Positions 44,460 to 56,618 of a stretch of DNA of 64,000 nucleotides are shown here, in pieces. The translations under genes and the position numbers were made by a program. The DNA is taken from NCBI GenBank assembly GCA_032719365.1, contig CM064867.1:41131651-41195650 (forward strand). The letters are read 5' to 3'. The DNA comes from Prinsepia uniflora (Eukaryota > Streptophyta > Magnoliopsida > Rosales > Rosaceae). The notes below the pieces were generated by a model. That model had not been told where the DNA came from, did no database searches, and saw only the letters and a program-made list of their open reading frames with translations. Every line of letters starts with the position of its first letter. Within the stretch, counting starts at the first letter, position 1.

Positions 44460-45999
44460 TATAGCAATACTTTTTTTCTTCTTTTTCAAATTGTGTTGGA
44501 GGCTCAAGCTGAAGCTTTTGGTGGATGGATCCCGACGAAAAAGAAGATAATGATTTGAGCATGGATGCTTGGTCTTTTTGATGTATGATTGTCCTGCTAG
44601 GGTTTGTTTGTGTAGTTGTTCATACAATCATACATATCGATCAATAATAATTATTACCATTTCATTTCATACTCATGCTGGCACTCAACCACGCTCATCA
44701 TCAAGGACGTGTGAGGTGATCGAGGTCACACCTTCTTTATTACATATAATGCCACCAACGTTATAGCAAGAAACCATCATTGCCTTAACCTACAATAACG
44801 AGGACACACCGTTTCCACATAAACTGGTTGCAGGCACCAACTTAGAATTTGAAGAAGGTGATCGAGTTAATAGTATGAATTTTTGCGCATAATTCCACAA
44901 TATAATTTAATTTAATTAGTAAGGAGAAAAATATAAAATCAATAAGCCTTATCCTATATTATTGCAAGAAATTAACCATCACGATGCTAGGCTGTAAATT
45001 TAAATAATGTATGATGAAGGCATATATGTGCACGGTTTGTATCAATGCATATATCATTATACTTCAAATATATTTCGTTAGAATTTGACCGGTTCAATAC
45101 AATTTTGGATTTAAATAGATATATATATATATATAATTGAAGCCATTCCAATCCACATCATTAATAACGGTTTGGACGGTTTAGATATAAAAGTTTCACA
45201 TAATTTGTTCCCAAAAATGACTCTTCCAAAACGTATTAATTCCCAAACTTCCAACATTCATATTGATATTTCATTTATACATATTAACACATAAAAAATT
45301 TCAACATTCTAAATTTTAAATATGGTGAGCTTCGTTAAAAATAATTTAAATTTGAAATGGCATAAAATAAGAAAGATTTAAGCGAAATAGGCTATATGGT
45401 AAACTCCAAACCGTTCATTTGATTTTTATTCGATCAAATCTAAATCGAAGTGACAATAACAATTTGAATTGAAATGATTTTTAATTTTTACTAATTTATA
45501 CCCACCCCAAAATAAAGGTTCGTAATATATCTATAAGAGCATTAATCTATATTTATACATGTCATCACGTACAACTTTTCTATATTAGTAATGATCGATC
45601 AACATTGTTCATAGAATCGTCTCATATCCAACCCCAGCTACTCTCGTACGGTTATCAATACCTAATCATTATCAATACCTAAGTCACCATAAACTATATA
45701 TTAAGCCTAATTACGAGTTCATTATAACTGATTTCGCAATCAGTTTGAAAGCTACATTAATATACCTGTAAGTACATCACAGATTTTTGAAAATTTTGTG
45801 GAAATTCATATTAATTTTCATCTACAAATGGCTCTTAATATTAGTTGTTGTTTTGTTTTTTTCTTCTTCTAAGAACTTGTGAGAAATCAAATTGTAAATT
45901 TCAGTGCAGTTAAATTATGGAAAAACTATATAAAAACCCCCGGATTATAGGGCTTACCATAAACTCATATTCAAACTATCAAAATTTTCAAATAACTAC
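44460..45999. other. Unique AT-rich region, no gene seen
   Basis: Continues the pre-insertion locus right of the Tat element. It has short AT microsatellite stretches (about 45118-45136) and no coding frame with recognisable content. Confidence 0.6.
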
Positions 46000-47440
46000 T
46001 CAACCTATATGATCAGCCACATTTAACTACATACGTCAAGTTTTCCATCTATTTGGCCGTCAAAATACCATGTGTTAAAATATTTTTCAGTCAGCTACTT
46101 ATGTGACAACAAATAAAGGGGTATTTTTCGGATTTCAAAAATACTAATTAACACTCACCACCCTAAAACCAAATTGAACTCTCAGCCCCCTAAATTGAAT
46201 TCCCACCCGCTTCCCCCAAATCGAATTCTCAGCCCCCTCCCTCAAATTCTATTTCCTTCTTCCTCAACTAGTCTCTCTGCAACTTCCAGGATTCAGAGAA
46301 AGATGCGATGCCTCGGAGGTCCAAGGAAAACGGCAAAAAACTGATAAATGATTCGCTCAAAACATGAAGAAAGGGGAAAAATGACGGAAGTCCAAAAAAC
46401 CCAAAACCTGCTAACAAGACCAAGAGATCGATGCACAAACAGGGTGGAAATTTGACTGAGGTTGAACAAAATTAAGGCGAGTGTGATAGCAACTTCAGTT
46501 TCTCCATCTGCATTGGAGAAGTATCGGTCGTTGAGGAAATTGACTACAAAATTGGCGATGGCGGCTATGTTAGAAGCTAAGTTCATTGACTATGTTGATG
46601 CCGGTGTGACAAGAACTCGCTCGTGTCGGCAACTGAGGGTTGGCCGACTTAGGGCATGATTGGAACTAGCTCGTGGCGTGAGCAGGAGCTTCCTCACATA
46701 ACTCGCAGAGCCAGACTTGGCTGTGGTGGGACACATACTTGTTCGCCGCATGGGCCTTGGAATCGCAGTTGATGCGGAGAAAGGTTGGGGAAGAAGTTGC
46801 AGAGAAAAAGAGAGAGGTTGAGGAAGTGGGAGTTCAATTTGGTTTTAGGGTTTCAGAACCTTCATTATATTGTTCATCTTCATCGCATTAGCCCAGAAAC
46901 CATCTGATTTCACCGTAATACGAAATCCCAGCAACCAACATCGATTTGATCATTAACACTACTAGCCATCCCAACAAAGGTTCTTCGCTGGACGCCAACT
47001 AGGGCAAATTTTTTGTTCGAATATTTCTGGGTTTATGAGTTTGTTAAAGTTTTGGGTTTACGAGGTTTTGAATTTTTATTTTTGTGTTTTGATCTAAGGT
47101 TTGAAAATATGCGAGCCTTCTTTTTCTTCGTCAGAGTTTTGTGTTTGGATCTAAGGTTTCATCAGAATGGTGTATGACTTCTCAATTCTTCATCACTGAC
47201 CAGATTTTTCAGTTGGGAATTTGATTTGGGTGGAAGGGGCTACTGGGAATTGGAATTGGGGGTGAGGCAAGGTCGCGAATTGGGTGTTAATTAGTATTTT
47301 TGAAATTCCAAAAATACCTCTCTGTGTTTTTGCCACATCAGTAGCTAATTGAATTTTTTTTTTTTACATGTATCATTTTGACAGCCAAATTGATAAAAAA
47401 CTTGATGGAGGTACCTAAATGTGGCTAGCCATATAGGTTA
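46000..47440. mobile_element. Long-inverted-repeat element, MULE-like, non-autonomous
   Basis: The left arm (about 46000-46230) and the reverse complement of the right arm (about 47210-47440) match over some 230 bp with moderate divergence. Both contain CCTATATG-GC-CAGCCACATTTA-like, TTTGGC-GTCAAAAT and TCAAAAATACTAATTAACAC segments. Such long terminal inverted repeats are typical of Mutator-like elements. I could not define the exact ends or a 9-bp target duplication. The 1-kb core has CT-rich and GAA-rich parts but no transposase; short frames there are not convincing, though a captured gene fragment is possible. Confidence 0.5.
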
Positions 47441-48344
47441 GGTACATGTGAACTCATACAGAATTCAATCAAAGTGCCAAACAAATTGAACGAATACAAA
47501 TTTAGACATATCTAAAAATTGAAAATCCGATTCTTTAATTATTTTGACTTAAAACTTTTTTCACGCACGCCCTCAACACTAAAGGGCATGAGCCCTGACG
47601 TCGATAACATTACTATGCACTCCCAGCGATAACAAAAAGTTAAATTCTTCCTTCACAAATAAAGGCTGTAATTATTGAGAAATATAAAAGGAAAAAGGAA
47701 AATGATGAGGGGAAAATGTAATTGGCGTCCGTAATTGTTTATAATTACCGTAACTTCGTAGTCATTGTTAGTGGTAAAAATCCTAACGCGGTTCGGGAAT
47801 ATTGTGGGTTTCTTACGGAACACGCCTTCGAGGTCATGCGTTGTTATAATATTTCAAAACATATTTAATAATCGAAGTAGACTGGAAGTGTAATAGAGGA
47901 ATGCAAAAATAATAATATTGTGCGACTGTTTGACTAGTAGTGCAGTGTAGCAATAAGTCAATAACATAGATTGCTTCTTTCATACGTTTGGAAGCTCAAA
48001 AACAAAAACAAATTAAATATTTGGGTGTTGTTTTCTTGTCAGAAGCCTCCTCCTCCTACTTCCAGGCTTCAACCCCCATATTTGACTCTGGTCACCAGTT
48101 AAATTTATATTTAGCATCCCTTAAGTCTTTTTTTTTATATATATATTTTTTAAAATTTCATTTTACCATATTAAAAAATAAAATAGTCCTCTTGTTCACT
48201 TATTTTGTGAAAGAAAGAATTTAAATTGTTTGTTGCAAAAATATCTGATGATTTTTTGAAGAAAAATAAAATTAGAAAAGAAAAGAGCCTTTATTACAAT
48301 CATAACTAAAAATAAATAAAAATCAAACTTTGACAAAGAAGGCA
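47441..48344. other. Unique AT-rich region, no gene seen
   Basis: AT-rich DNA with poly-T and poly-A tracts around 48120-48270, immediately 3' (in minus sense) of the LINE relic, so the right part may be its 3' UTR. No coding signature. Confidence 0.5.
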
Positions 48345-48470
48345 CTAATCCCAACTTTGATTCATCAACTCTGGGCGCTCAAGATTTTCCAAAGAATCCG
48401 CTACAAAGTTTGCTTCACGAAGAGCATGAGTGGACTTAAAAGCTTGCAACCTCCGTCTCCTTCCAATGTC
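48345..48470 (-). pseudogene. LINE RNase H C-terminal relic
   Basis: On the minus strand a short frame reads RRRRLQAFKSTHALREANFV then ADSLENLE and stops at 48345-48347. This resembles the C-terminal RNase H of plant LINEs, where an H-x-REAN-x-VAD-x-L-A motif is near-universal. The upstream part is interrupted by stops within about 60 codons. It is a 5'-truncated, decayed copy. Confidence 0.5.
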
Positions 48471-48787
48471 ATTGTCACTGACACTAACAATCCGCTAGGG
48501 AATCTCAAGAGCACCATTTGACACACTCTTACCTGGATATCCATAAGAACTTTGTACTCGAGAGGTGCTAGTTGACACGAAAATGCGGGACTCACATAAC
48601 GAAGCCCAGGTAAAAACCGTTCGTTTAGGAGGAGTTAAGACAAAAGTGAATAAGTGAAATCAAGAAAATTATAGTTTGGATTAAAGGAAGGAAACCAACG
48701 TGAGTAATATGTCAAACAAGACAAGATATGAATTTAGAATAATAGTACAAGATGATCCAACATAATGAAAACATAAGGTTTACTAAA

Positions 48788-49419
48788 TGTTTGATCCCAA
48801 AATGGACCTAACGGGATGAGACCCGCTGGGGGGTTTTCGGACTCGCTGGGGGTACTAGTTGACCTCCTGCTCCTGCTTGGCCAGCGACCTACAAGGCAGA
48901 TAGAACACTAGACACCGGAGGGTTTCCGACCAAAGAGGCTTCGATACTTAAGTCAGTAAGTGTATGGAACACCTGCTAGGTAAGGCACGAGGGTGCCGAG
49001 TGAAGCTTGGGTGTGCTTCTAGAGAGAAAAGTGATGAGAGAGAGTTACCTTTGTGAAAGCATCTGGGGGTATTTATAGTAGCCATGAATGTGGTGGTTGA
49101 ACACTATTTGGGAGCAGGTTTTAGGTTGTGGATGGGAATGTAGCCATGTGCCCTGTGTATCTGAGGTAAGTACCAGGTGGCAACCAACCTCTTAGTGTCA
49201 CAGAGTTTGGTATGCCAGGTAGTTGATACTGACAACAGGATCAGTCAGACCGAGGGGTGCCGACCAACCTAGGTGGGTGACTTAGTGGGTTGTGCCTACC
49301 GAGTGGATGTGTCTTGGTACCTGCTGACTAGGCTTGGGACTACCTGTTGACAAGAATTACTGTAATGTCCGGGGGGTTCTTGCTTATATAGGGACTGGTT
49401 GGTCGATATGGTATCAACA
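48788..49419 (-). repeat. LTR of a further family (632 bp), minus orientation
   Basis: Plus-strand ends TGTTTGATCCC and GGTATCAACA give TG...CA. On the minus strand a purine-rich ACTTAGGGGACTTT precedes the TGTTGATACC start, as a polypurine tract should. The promoter has TATAAATA (reverse complement of 49070-49078). Only about 90 bp of internal sequence remains to the right, so the element is truncated. Confidence 0.65.
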
Positions 49420-49574
49420 AAAGTCCCCTAAGTCTTTGACTGAGTTGGATTTCCTCGGTCGAGGACTTGGAACCTTGGCCGATGCTTGTCGACCGACTAG
49501 GGGAGTGATAGGACCCGTCCCAACTGGACTTGATAAGCGTGCCCGGTCATGCTCCTGTCTAACAAGTCAACTGA
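49420..49574. other. Internal-sequence and LTR-end remnants
   Basis: The left part is the 3' end of the element above. From about 49509 the sequence TGATAGGACCCGTCCCAA resembles the minus-strand edge of a family A/B-like LTR, followed by 60 bp, then family D begins. It is probably a small LTR fragment cut by the D insertion. Confidence 0.4.
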
Positions 49575-50895
49575 TGTAACACCCCGGAAATTCGAGGATT
49601 TTAATATTGTAATTTAATGTATGTATTGACGCTTTTACCTTTGTGATTGGCATGGCCAAATTGTTGACTTTTTGATTGGTGGATTAAATGGACTTTGACC
49701 TATGACCGTGACGTAGTTCGGGACGCCACGAGTTCATAGACAGGTGGCACGTCCAATTCGGACGATCAGGGAAAAAGTTATGACTATCAGAAGTTCAGGG
49801 GCACTACCGTAATTTTGACGGTTGGGGCGAAAATGTTGACTTTTCGTTTGACAATTAATTTTCAGGCGACTCAAGGACGGATAGGTAGGTCTCGACGTCC
49901 TGAGTCTGTAGACAGGCGGCACGCCGAAATCAGATTTCGTATGGCTGAGTTACGGGTCTAGAAAGTGAGAGGCAGTTTGGTAATTATTTGAACCAGGGGC
50001 ATTTTGGTCATTTTGCCCTGGTCACTGTAGCAACCTCGGGGGAACAACTACTGCACCACCGTGTGCGGTGGTTCTGAGTCCCCCTTTAATTAATCAGTGT
50101 GTGAGTTGGAAAGTTGGGATTGTTTAAGGCCCTATGGACATCAGAACATGGCCGAACATGGCCACCATTTTTAATTGGAAGCTTCGAAGCTTTTCGGGGA
50201 ACAACTCTCAGTGGACAGTTTGGCTTCCACGAGCTGTTGGACAGCACGGTACCATTAATTGAGTGGGAATCTGAGTGACCCTTTATCTGCTGAGGTGAGG
50301 GCTGTGAGTTGGAGAGGAAAAACCAGAGAAACCGAAATTCTGGGATTTGGAGGGAAAATCAGAGTTTAATTTCTACGGTGTGTTGGACCAATCTAATCGC
50401 AGAGTAAGCTTTCTGGGAGTGTTTAGAACACAACCATATCAAAATCGAAGGCAACCAGCCACGGGTGAGTTGGGACGGTGACTGCCGTGTTCAGAAGAAT
50501 TTCAGAGGTTTGGACGACTACTTCCAGGTGAGTGTTGGTTCAATTGAGTGTGTTTTCCAGTTCGTTCTGATACTATGATGCTTCCTGTAAGGTTAATTTG
50601 ATTTTGGTTTAGAAACCAGTGAGTTGGGGTGATCAACCCGTTTGGATGATCACGGGTCGAAGGGCCATTTAAGGATTTGATTTGGCTAATTAATAACTCA
50701 GAACTTAAATTAGATGCTTAAATAACATGTTAGGATCAAATTTGATCTGTTTAATTCGGATTTGTTGTATGACTTTAATTTGGTTATTTATGCATTTGAT
50801 GTTTTGAGGTTGAAATTGGTACGAATTATTGGGTGCCAGACGGGAGCAGGGCACGTCCCCTTGTGGTCCATGTGGGATCGGGGCTGGTCCTGTCA
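49575..50895 (+). repeat. Family-D LTR (1,321 bp)
   Basis: Runs TGTAACACCCCGG to GGGGCTGGTCCTGTCA. Shorter than the A-C LTRs, but shares the dimer module (49640-49985), a GC hairpin of CACCG/CGGTG type near 50057-50070 where families A/B have CGCCG/CGGCG, and a strong donor CCAG|GTGAGT at 50528. It also has the terminal CCAGACGGGAGCAGGG segment. Confidence 0.88.
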
Positions 50896-50898
50896 GCT

Positions 50899-50910
50899 TG
50901 GTATCAGAGC
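50899..50910 (+). other. Primer binding site, tRNA-iMet type
   Basis: TGGTATCAGAGC three bases after the LTR end; standard initiator tRNA-Met complement. Confidence 0.92.
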
Positions 50911-51026
50911 ACTAGGTTGTGGTCAGTACTAGGTTATGGTCAGCATGCTAGACTAGCGATTAGTACTAGTTACTTTTCGACTTTTAAGAATATTGTTATC
51001 TGATCTATGCCTCTTGACAGTTGGTT

Positions 51027-53753
51027 ATGTCTCCTAGGAGAATTCCTCATACACGAACTGACGAGGATCTGGAAAGGGAGATGGAATGCGCGAGCATTGA
51101 AAGGGCTCAACGTTTGGGAGCCACTCCTTTCTGCGGGGGATTAAACCCCGAGGATGCTCATGATTGGATCACCAAGTGGGAAAGGATCTTCTCGGTGATG
51201 CATTGCCCTCCGGGCGAACGAGTGACCTTGGCGGCCTTCTTACTGGAAGGAGGAGCCTACCAGTGGTGGCACGAACTCGAAATGTCTGGATGGTCTGTCC
51301 ATACTACTACTTGGGATGTTTTTCGTTCCCGATTTCTGGACCAGTACTACCCGCGGTCGTTCCGCGCGGCACGGGAGGCTGAGTTCCTGCGATTGGAGCA
51401 GGGTGATATGTCAGTTGCAGACTACGAGTAAACTTTCGGAAAACTATCCCTGTTCGCTGCATCATTCGTGAGCACGGAGGAGGACAAATGCCAAAGGTTT
51501 AAGCTTGGACTCCGAGGGGAGATCCGGGCAAGTGTTACTGCTGCTACTCATGCTTCTCTAAGAGATATGGTCGACGCTGCGGTGCGTGTCGAGGCCAGTC
51601 TGGCGGCACACCAGACACGACAGCCTTCGGGCGAGAGGCGACGTCAGGATCACCCACATCGTGGGCCATCGGGCCAGAAGAACAACAAGGGAGGGGGCTA
51701 CAGGGGAGCACCCTCATCCTTCAAGGGTCGTGGCTGGTCAGGTCGACGCGGAGGCTCTCAGGGCAGGGGATCAGGATACAACTCTGGGCAGCGCTCATCT
51801 TGGAGCGGTGCTTCTGGTGGGCATTCGTACAGGCCAAGGCCAGTAACTTGTTTTGCTTGCGGAGAGGAGGGCCACTATGCCTGTGATTGCCCGCAGTTGT
51901 CCAAGAACAACGACGCTGGGGGCTCTAGTGTGGTGCAGAGCACGGCTTGCCACACTAATGGAGGTCGCGGTCAGGGAGGAGACCGTGGTGCTGGGCGTGG
52001 CGCGCGTGGGCGCGGACGGAACGGAGGGCCGAGGGCCCAAGTATTTGCAATGACCCAGCAGCAAGCGAGGACTGCCTCAGGCGTGGTCACAGGTACACTA
52101 CATATCTTAAATCTTCTTGTACGTGTATTGATGGATGCGGGGGCTACACATTCTTTTATTTCGAAGAGTTGTGCTGGTATGCTTTATTGTGTGGTATCAG
52201 CTTTAGATTGCAAAATGGGTGTTGGCACCCCGATGGGCATCGTGTACCTTGTGAATCAGGTGATTCGGAGGTGCCCGGTAAGAATTGAGGATGTGGATTT
52301 ACCAGCAGACTTAATTATTCTGGATATCCACGACTTCGATATAATCCTAGGGATGGATTGGCTATCGGAGCACGGATCACTCATCGATTGCTGTAGCAAG
52401 CAAGTGATTCTGCGGAGCCCGGGTTTGCCGGAGGTTATCTTTCAGGGGGAACGTGACGGTTCGCCTCCTGAAGTGATTTCTTCACTTACTGCTACCAAAC
52501 TTCTACGGAAAGGATGCCAGGGTTATCTGGCGCATGTCGTGTCGGAACAGGTTGATACCCCGGGTATCGACGTGATACCGGTGGTATGTGAGTTTCCGGA
52601 TGTATTTCCGGAAGACTTACCTGGACTACCGCCATCGCGGGAGATCGAGTTTACTATTGAACTACTCCCTGGTACCCGACCTATATCCCAGGCACCATAC
52701 CGGATGGCGCCGGCCGAGTTACGAGAACTCAAGACTCAATTGCAGGAGTTGGTGGATTTGGGATATGTCCGACCGAGTACTTCACCGTGGGGAGCACCGG
52801 TGTTGTTCGTAAAGAAGAAGGAGGGAAGTCTCCGTTTGTGTATTGACTATCGACAACTCAACAAGGTGACACTAAGGAACCAGTATCCTCTACCCAGGAT
52901 CGATGACCTTTTTGACCAGTTGCGGGGAGCTCAGTGCTTCTCGAAAATTGATTTGCAGTCTGGGTATCACCAACTGAGGATTTCGGAGGAGGATATTCCG
53001 AAAACTGCTTTTCGAACCTGTTATGGACACTACGAGTTCCTGGTTATGCCATTTGGTTTGACGAATGCTCCGGCAGCATTCATGGATCTGATGAACCGGG
53101 TCTTCCGACCCTACCTGGATAAGTTCGTGATTGTGTTCATCGATGATATCTTGGTGTACTCGAGTAGTGCCCGTGCACATGAGGAACATCTACGGTTGGT
53201 CTTGGAGAGGCTGAGACAAGAACAGTTGTACGCCAAGCTGAGAAAGTGTCAGTTTTGGCTGAGCAGTATTGGTTTTCTGGGACACGTGATATCGACGGAT
53301 GGGATTTACGTGGATCCCCAGAAAACAGAAGCGGTGACCAATTGGGCTAGACCGACAACAGTGACCGAGGTGCGGAGTTTCGTCGGATTAGCAGGTTACT
53401 ACCAGAGATTCGTGGAGGGTTTCTCCAAAATTGCTGCACCATTGACTCGTTTGACTCGGAAGGGAGTGAAGTTTATCTGGGACGAGCAGTGCGATCGGAG
53501 TTTTCAAGAGTTGAAGGATCGATTGACCACTGCACCTGTCCTTGCATTGCCGGATGGCAGTGGAGAGTTTGTGGTCTTCAGTGATGCATCGCTGCAAGGT
53601 TTGGACTGCGTGTTGATGCAGACTGGCAAGGTTATCGCCTACGCATCCCGGCAGCTGAAGACTCATGAGTTGAACTACCCTACCCATGATTTGGAGTTGG
53701 CGGCGGTGGTTCATGCTCTAAAAATCTGGAGACATTACCTGTTCGGCGCAACG
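51027..53753 (+). pseudogene. Tekay gag-pol, broken by nonsense codon and truncated in RNase H
   Basis: One frame from ATG 51027. The capsid part (SIERAQRLGA, WWHELEMSGW, FLDQYYPRSF) ends at an in-frame TAA (51429-51431). The intact relative at 62019 has an arginine codon there, so this is a loss mutation. The frame then continues with a CCHC knuckle CFACGEEGHYACDC at 51849-51890 and a protease with DAGATHSFI (about 52130-52155; alanine where serine, threonine or proline is usual). RT follows, with FVKKKEGSLRLCIDYRQLNK and the catalytic FIDDILVY at about 53136-53160. RNase H is cut at IWRHYLFGA by the LTR at 53754. RT motifs place it with Tekay/Del chromoviruses. Confidence 0.88.
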
Positions 53754-54848
53754 TGTAACGACCCGTCCCAAATTCCGAGATTAGATTAGTGACTAATCAC
53801 GATTAGTGAGGCTAATCCGTGATTAGTTAGGCGAAATCGGACGAACGACGCAAAATGACCGTTTTGCCCTTCGGCGTGGCAAAACGTTGACTTTTCGTTC
53901 GGGCGGTCAAATGGACTTTGACCGATGACCGTGACGTTGTTCGTGACGTCACGAGTTCATAGACAGGTGGCACGTTCAATGCCGACGTTCGAGGAGGAAG
54001 TTATGACGTTCGGAAGTTTAGGGGCATTTTGGTAATTTTGGTTAAATGGAGTCAAATGTTGATTTTTTGACCAAGAGGTCTGATGGCCGAGGGCCGAAGA
54101 CCGTTACGTAGATAAGGACGATACGAATCCATAGACAGGCGGCACGTCGAATTTGGACGTTCAACGGTGAAGTTACGGTTCACGGAAGTTCAAGTGCACT
54201 ATTGCACGAATTACGAAACGAGTTAAATTTTGGACCTAGTGGGGGCCCAGATATTTAATCCATGCCCTATGGATGAGTGACAAGTGTCACCCATCCACTG
54301 GATAACTTCATTCATTCATGCATCTTCCTTTTCCCGTGCATTTCCTTTCTCCATTTCAAACACACAAAACACAACCCGATCTAACCATTCCTCTCCATCT
54401 TTGTGCAAACCAAAACCCATCCACTCTTCACCCATGACCAGGCAGAGGACCAGGGAGCCTTAGGAGGTTGCTGGGCGGCCAGAACCGCCGTCCACGGCGG
54501 CGAGGGGACGAAGAACCCGTGAGGTTCACGGTAAGTCCATTTTGATCCATTTTTCCATTTTTGATGTTATGGTTGGTTTTTAATGGTTTTAATGAGTCCA
54601 TTAGGTTGCTAGGGACATGTTAGGAAGGTTTAAGGAAGCTTGGGACGGCTGGGCAGCCATGGGAGAGTTTTGGAAAACTTGAACCGTTTGGTTCAAAATC
54701 AAACCATAGGATTTAGACGTTTTCGGTTGCGTTTAAGGATTGGAATGGATAGAAAACATCAAAATAGGATGAAAGGAACTAAAAAGGAAGAACTAGGATG
54801 AAAAATGGGGTGTCTAGGGCTGTGAACCGGTCACGCCGGTCCAGTTGG
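53754..54848 (+). repeat. Family-A LTR, 5' part, inside family-D RNase H
   Basis: Begins TGTAACGACCCGTCCC directly after the RNase H codons (flank CAACG). It has the dimer module (53890-54190), the GGATGAGTGACA palindrome (54268-54300), hairpin CCGCCGT/ACGGCGG at 54485-54500 and a consensus donor CACG|GTAAGT at 54531. It stops at 54848, where a second LTR start is joined. Confidence 0.88.
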
Positions 54849-55399
54849 TGTAACGACCCGTCCCAAATTTCATGATTAGATTAGTGACTAATCATGATTA
54901 GTGAGGTTAATCGGTGATTAGTTAGGCTAAATCGGACGAACGATGCAAAATGACCGTTTTGCCCTTCGGCGTGGCAAAACGTTGACTTTTCATTCGGGCG
55001 GTCAAATGGACTTTGACCGATGACCGTGACGTAGTTCGTGACGTCACGAGTTCATAGACAGGTGACACGTGTCACTGTCAGGGGCTGTCAGTGATGACGT
55101 CAACGATGACGTCAGCAGGTACTGTAGCGGCGCGTGAAGCCCACGCGCAGCCACTTCAGGCGGCGCGTGAGGGCGCGTGGCAGGGAATTTGGGAAAGTGT
55201 TCAACACAGGAAATCTTCTATTCGATGTAACGAACATTTTGGGACTAGTTTTGTGTCGATCGGACACCGTTTCGATATGTTTCGGGTCATCGGAAGGTTT
55301 AGGTTCGGTTTTAAAAATAGTTAAAAATACGGGAAAATTACGGGGCTTTAGTGGGAGGTTAATTAAGTAGTTAGTAACCTTCTATTACGATTTGGACAG

Positions 55400-55476
55400 G
55401 TTTGGGAGTCCCGGTGACGGTGATCGGCTCGGGGAGCCGTATGGCGCGCAAATCGAGGCGGCAGCTCGGACGGTCT
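55400..55476 (+). other. Candidate exon 2 of LTR leader (77 nt)
   Basis: Bounded by acceptor GATTTGGACAG (ending 55399) and donor CT|GTGAGTGGAC (55477). Counterparts are 78 nt at 17613-17690 (family B) and 67 nt at 60696-60762 (family C). Boundaries are conserved better than the exon body. No conserved reading frame is seen. Confidence 0.5.
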
Positions 55477-56618
55477 GTGAGTGGACCTTGTTTTCTAAAT
55501 TGGTGCATGCATAAATGTTTATTATATGTTTTATTACTTGTTTGATGATGCCATGGGTGCATTTGTGTGTGGTTACGTATAAGCACGTATTTCGAGGTTT
55601 CGGCCTTATACGGTGCTTATACGGGTCTGTATTTCTTTATTGGTTTTAATGAAATGGCTTTGGATTTATAAAAGGATAAGCTCGGGTATGAGACCCATTT
55701 GGTTTTGTCTCGGGCATATGACCTCAGATTCCGGGCACGGTGCCCAGTTGATGTCCTATGTTCGGGTACGAGACCCAGTCACTTTACGGTTTTGATTTCA
55801 GGTCAGGGAACCTTAAATGGATTCCCAGGTTCATGACGGTTTATGGGAACCGGCATGAACCCTTGTTATGGTATCATGGTTCATGACGGTTTATGGGAAC
55901 CGGCATGAACCCTTTTTGGTTATTACGGTACATGACGGTTTATGGGAACCGGCATGTTACCTGATTATGGATATTATGGATCATGACGGTTCAGGGGAAC
56001 CGGTTATGAATGTTTATGTTATGTATATATATGTTCATCTACCTTCCTTTACTTCTATTATCTCCTCCGGGGAGGGTCGTTGGCCTGGGTGGACCCCGGA
56101 GTAGTCACGGAGCACCGACTGAGTGGAGTCACCCCCTAGTTGGGTTCCTTACTCTCAAGAAGGCTATGGTTACTATTACCTCGAGTAGGATCAGTGGTCT
56201 GCGGACATTGACCTTGACTTTGAGAAGACTCGGATTGAGACCCGGGTAGCACGCGCGTAGCTTTGGATCCCGTGACAGGATTGGTTGTGTGACTTATATG
56301 TATATATGATATATGATATGTGGTGTGCACGGGTGTGCACAGGATTTGAGCAGTGGCTCGTGTACTTGGTTTCTTTATGGTTTGGGGCCGAGTCCCTTAT
56401 GGATTTGGGCAGTAGCCCGTATGGTCGTTTTCATTGTGGTCCTTCCGACCTTGGTTTATATCTGCTTTGGGCTTAGTCCCACATATGGTTTGTTTTGGAT
56501 AAATGGTTTTCGAATGCATGCATGCTTTTTAGTGGAGAGTACAAATCTCTTATGAAATGTTTTTATAAACTCTTTGTTTTGTCCACTCACAGCTTTTAAT
56601 GTTTTGACTGCCCTTCAG
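55477..56618 (+). other. Candidate intron 2 with complementary ends
   Basis: The 5' end lies in CTGTGAGTGGAC (55475-55486), which is the perfect reverse complement of GTCCACTCACAG at 56581-56592. The acceptor CCCTTCAG ends at 56618, 26 nt past the second arm. The intron contains hairpin units at 55828, 55878 and 55928 and short GGGTAYGAGACCC units near 55680-55790. Splicing is inferred. Confidence 0.5.

Larger units (their letters stand above)
49575..53753 (+). mobile_element. Tekay-type Ty3/gypsy element, family D, 5' part only
   Basis: LTR 49575-50895, iMet primer site, then gag and pol in one frame up to RNase H, where a family-A LTR starts at 53754. Integrase, chromodomain and 3' LTR are absent from the window. 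Left flank ACTGA. This is the only chromovirus-type pol here and the best representative of a helper for the gag-only and non-coding relatives. Confidence 0.88.

Noticed and set aside
50899..50910. TGGTATCAGAGC as part of a tRNA gene
   Set aside because: Only the primer-site complement is present at LTR edges; there is no cloverleaf.
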